The notes beneath the pieces are model-generated. The model ran no database searches, was not told the origin of the DNA, and worked only from the letters and a program-made list of their open reading frames with translations. A program made the position numbers and the translations under genes. Below, piece by piece: positions 61,909-64,000 of a stretch of DNA of 64,000 bases. The stretch spans positions 3,720,001 to 3,784,000 of the forward strand of contig NZ_CP091036.1 of NCBI RefSeq assembly GCF_021535135.1, in the 5' to 3' direction. Each line of letters starts with the position of its first letter. Within the stretch, counting starts at the first letter, position 1. Source of the stretch: Antarcticibacterium sp. 1MA-6-2. GTDB lineage: Bacteria > Bacteroidota > Bacteroidia > Flavobacteriales > Flavobacteriaceae.

Positions 61909-64000
61909 CTATTGCACCAGAGTACTGTCCAGGGAATCTATTTGTTGTGGATTCCGCAGCTCCCTGTCAATTGCATTATTCGTTGGTCTCGGCGGCTCCT
62001 GTATCTCCTCATCTTCCTGATAGAATCTCGGGTACAAACTCAAATAAGTATTAAATTCTTCGGCTTTTTTCCTCGCGTATTCCTGTTCCCCGTGCATGAA
62101 AAGAATGTCTACTAATCCGCGATATCGTTCCATATCAGAAATAATGATATCGGCATTATCAAATTGTCTCTCAACATCCCAACTGCTGTAGTACTTCAGG
62201 TTCTCCTGATACTTTTCGGCGACCTTTTGCCAAAGCTCCTTTGCTTTTTCCGGTTCACCCACTTCAAAATAGCCACTGATGTACGGTTCCAGAAGTGTAT
62301 AAAATCCATAATGGTCTACTGGCATTTTTTCTATAGCCAGATCTAATACTTCTTTTGCCCTGGCTGTATCTCCTTCATTTAAAAGAGCCTCAGTCAATCT
62401 TGCAAGGTTGCTGCGATAGGTAATGGAATTTTTTCGGGTTTCAGGATCGTGATATATTCCCGGATCTTCCATATTCCCCCAATCCCAGTCCATAACGATG
62501 TCGTACATCTTATCTGTATCTATTCTTCCCATATCAAAAGGAGTACGGGGATTAACAGGGGTTTGAATTGGTACAAGTTTATAAGCCACACCGTCAAGCT
62601 GCAGGTAATCTTTCATCCATAAATAGTCGTCATTACCAAAGCTTCCTCCGGTAAAATATATTGGCCGCTTCCAGTCATTATTAGCAATAATGTCCAGCAT
62701 TAAAAGTCGGTTTTTATAAATAACGTTTCCTTCTAATTTGATAAAGATATTGTCTACAATTTCATCAGCATTTTCTGGTTTGACTATTCCATATTCAAGA
62801 ACATTTTCCTTTTTCACAGGAACCCTTATGTTCTTCGTAGGGAAAGTATTTACCACCTGGCCACTTTGAAGTTCTCCCTTTGTACCAGGGTTATCACTCG
62901 CAATCCAGTTCATCCAGTTTTGAATAGACATAGTATCCTGGGTAATATTCTGGTGAATTACAAATTCATTTGTTCCTGCGCGATATTGATTGTGTTCCAG
63001 CTGTGAAGGAATAGGATCACTTTCCCAGGCTTTCCTTTTCATTTGGTCAATATACCAGTCGGTCGCAAAAAGGCTTGTATTTACAATACGCACATCTCTT
63101 CGATACCCTTCAATTTGTTGCACATACCATAGTGCGAAAGTATCATTGTCGCCAATGGTAAATAAGATCGCATTTTCATCTACGGAATCCAGGTACATTT
63201 TTGCCATGGCAAGTGCGGTATACCTTCCCGCCCTGTCGTGATCATCCCAGTTTTCTGCCACAAGAATGCCGGGCACAAGTAAACTAACTACAATAGCTAC
63301 GGGTGCCGCAACAGTAGCTTTTATTTTTGTTCGTAAGAAATCGTAAATGGCATAAACTCCAAATCCTATCCATATTGCAAAGACATAAAAAGAACCAACC
63401 AGGGCGTAATCTCTTTCCCGAGGTTCAAATGGCCTTTCATTTAAATAAATTTTTAAGGCAATTCCTGTAAAGAGGAAGAAAACGGTGAGTACCCAAAAAC
63501 CTTTAATATCCCTGTTAAAATGAAATACGAGACCAATAATTCCTAAAATAAATGGCAGGAAATAATAAGTATTTCTCGCTTTGTTATTTTTCATATCACC
63601 CGGTAGTTCATCCTGATTTCCAAGCCTCCATTCATCAATAAAGTCGATACCACTCAACCAGTTCCCTTTAAGATCGGTATACTGGCCTTGTTCATCATTT
63701 TGGCGTCCTACGAAGTTCCACATGAAATATCTCCAGTACATATACCCAAACTGGTACTCGAACATATAACCAATGTTGGAAGCAAAGGAGGGTTTTTCAA
63801 CATCAATATATTGACTAAACTGGGTTAGAAAACTATGGTAATCCTCGTAGTCCATCCGCCCCTGGGCGTAATTTTTTCTGAATTCAGTAATTGCCATTAA
63901 CAACTGCTCTTCCCCCTGGTATTCCGGTTTAACTTTGAATTCGAGTGGCCCGGTAAATTCCATATAGTTAGTGGCATGTTGGGTGCTCCACATCCTTGGC
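61909..64000 (-). CDS. DUF2723 / GT117-family membrane protein (5' end beyond the window)
   Basis: C-terminal about 697 residues of a large membrane protein; the frame stays open through base 64000 upstream of MWSTQHATNYMEF, so the start is outside. After a soluble loop (RMDYEDYHSFLTQFSQYID, FGYMYWRYFMWNFVGRQND) come helices (YYFLPFILGIIGLVF, FWVLTVFFLFTGIALKIYL, VAAPVAIVVSLLVPGILV) and the conserved NERPFEPRERDYALVGSFYVFAIW and ILFTIGDNDTFALWYVQ. The C-terminal half contains TPR-like helices (ARAKEVLDLAIEKMPVDHYG, PEKAKELWQKVAEKYQENL). Family members are assigned to glycosyltransferase family 117 in Bacteroidota. A role in protein or envelope glycosylation is inferred. Confidence 0.88.
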   Translation of the reverse strand, partial: PRMWSTQHATNYMEFTGPLEFKVKPEYQGEEQLLMAITEFRKNYAQGRMDYEDYHSFLTQFSQYIDVEKPSFASNIGYMFEYQFGYMYWRYFMWNFVGRQNDEQGQYTDLKGNWLSGIDFIDEWRLGNQDELPGDMKNNKARNTYYFLPFILGIIGLVFHFNRDIKGFWVLTVFFLFTGIALKIYLNERPFEPRERDYALVGSFYVFAIWIGFGVYAIYDFLRTKIKATVAAPVAIVVSLLVPGILVAENWDDHDRAGRYTALAMAKMYLDSVDENAILFTIGDNDTFALWYVQQIEGYRRDVRIVNTSLFATDWYIDQMKRKAWESDPIPSQLEHNQYRAGTNEFVIHQNITQDTMSIQNWMNWIASDNPGTKGELQSGQVVNTFPTKNIRVPVKKENVLEYGIVKPENADEIVDNIFIKLEGNVIYKNRLLMLDIIANNDWKRPIYFTGGSFGNDDYLWMKDYLQLDGVAYKLVPIQTPVNPRTPFDMGRIDTDKMYDIVMDWDWGNMEDPGIYHDPETRKNSITYRSNLARLTEALLNEGDTARAKEVLDLAIEKMPVDHYGFYTLLEPYISGYFEVGEPEKAKELWQKVAEKYQENLKYYSSWDVERQFDNADIIISDMERYRGLVDILFMHGEQEYARKKAEEFNTYLSLYPRFYQEDEEIQEPPRPTNNAIDRELRNPQQIDSLDSTLVQ

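Overview
The window looks like a Bacteroidota chromosome, most likely Flavobacteriaceae (a Gramella/Zunongwangia/Salegentibacter/Salinimicrobium-like organism). Evidence: AT-rich DNA, TTTG-N19-TAnnTTTG promoters, a hybrid two-component system, a NrtR-type AraR regulator, lipoproteins and secreted glycoside hydrolases in polysaccharide-utilisation layout, and the rplM-rpsI-rpsB-tsf order. No SusC/SusD pair, tRNA, rRNA, IS element or phage gene was seen.

Layout. 1-11249 (+): secreted xylan/arabinoxylan enzymes (end of an unknown gene, GH95, GH43-CBM6, GH43, GH8, SGNH acetylesterase, a tandem CE1 esterase, another CE1 esterase). 11412-15493 (-): the hybrid two-component regulator. 15538-16227 (-): AraR. 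16406-29666 (+): an arabinose operon: GH51 and GH127 arabinofuranosidases, araB, araD, araA, mutarotase, sodium symporter, transaldolase and split transketolase. 30127-37946: a probable 3-keto-glycoside set (DUF1080 protein, MFS transporter, Gfo/Idh dehydrogenase, and a 1148-residue ThuA/sugar-dehydrogenase/PKD/cytochrome c/CBM6 lipoprotein), followed by a sialate-O-acetylesterase-type enzyme. 40816-53511: housekeeping genes (GT2, ruvC, hemW-like, cyclase family, tsf, rpsB, rpsI, rplM, a lipoprotein, AI-2E-type permease, polA). 53698-59391: cyanophycin module (isoaspartyl peptidase, cyanophycinase, cyanophycin synthetase, a second asparaginase). 59538-64000: phosphoesterase, thioredoxin-like protein, polysaccharide deacetylase, and a partial DUF2723/GT117 membrane protein.

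How the genes fit together: secreted esterases strip acetyl/feruloyl groups, GH43/GH8 enzymes cut arabinoxylan and xylo-oligomers, GH51/GH127 release L-arabinose, the symporter imports it, AraA/B/D convert it to xylulose-5-phosphate, and transketolase/transaldolase pass it to glycolysis.

The most striking signal is at sequence level. About two dozen genes, including rpsB, rplM, tsf and polA, carry frameshifts, and nearly all lie where homology predicts the palindrome RCCGGY. By eye I find no intact RCCGGY in the 64 kb, though other CCGG contexts are common. This points to systematic base-calling error at a methylated motif, not gene decay, and predicts an RCCGGY methyltransferase in this strain. 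I therefore give frameshifted genes as single reconstructed CDS. A second signal is a set of short tandem arrays that all have a 7-bp period, one of them inside a deacetylase gene.
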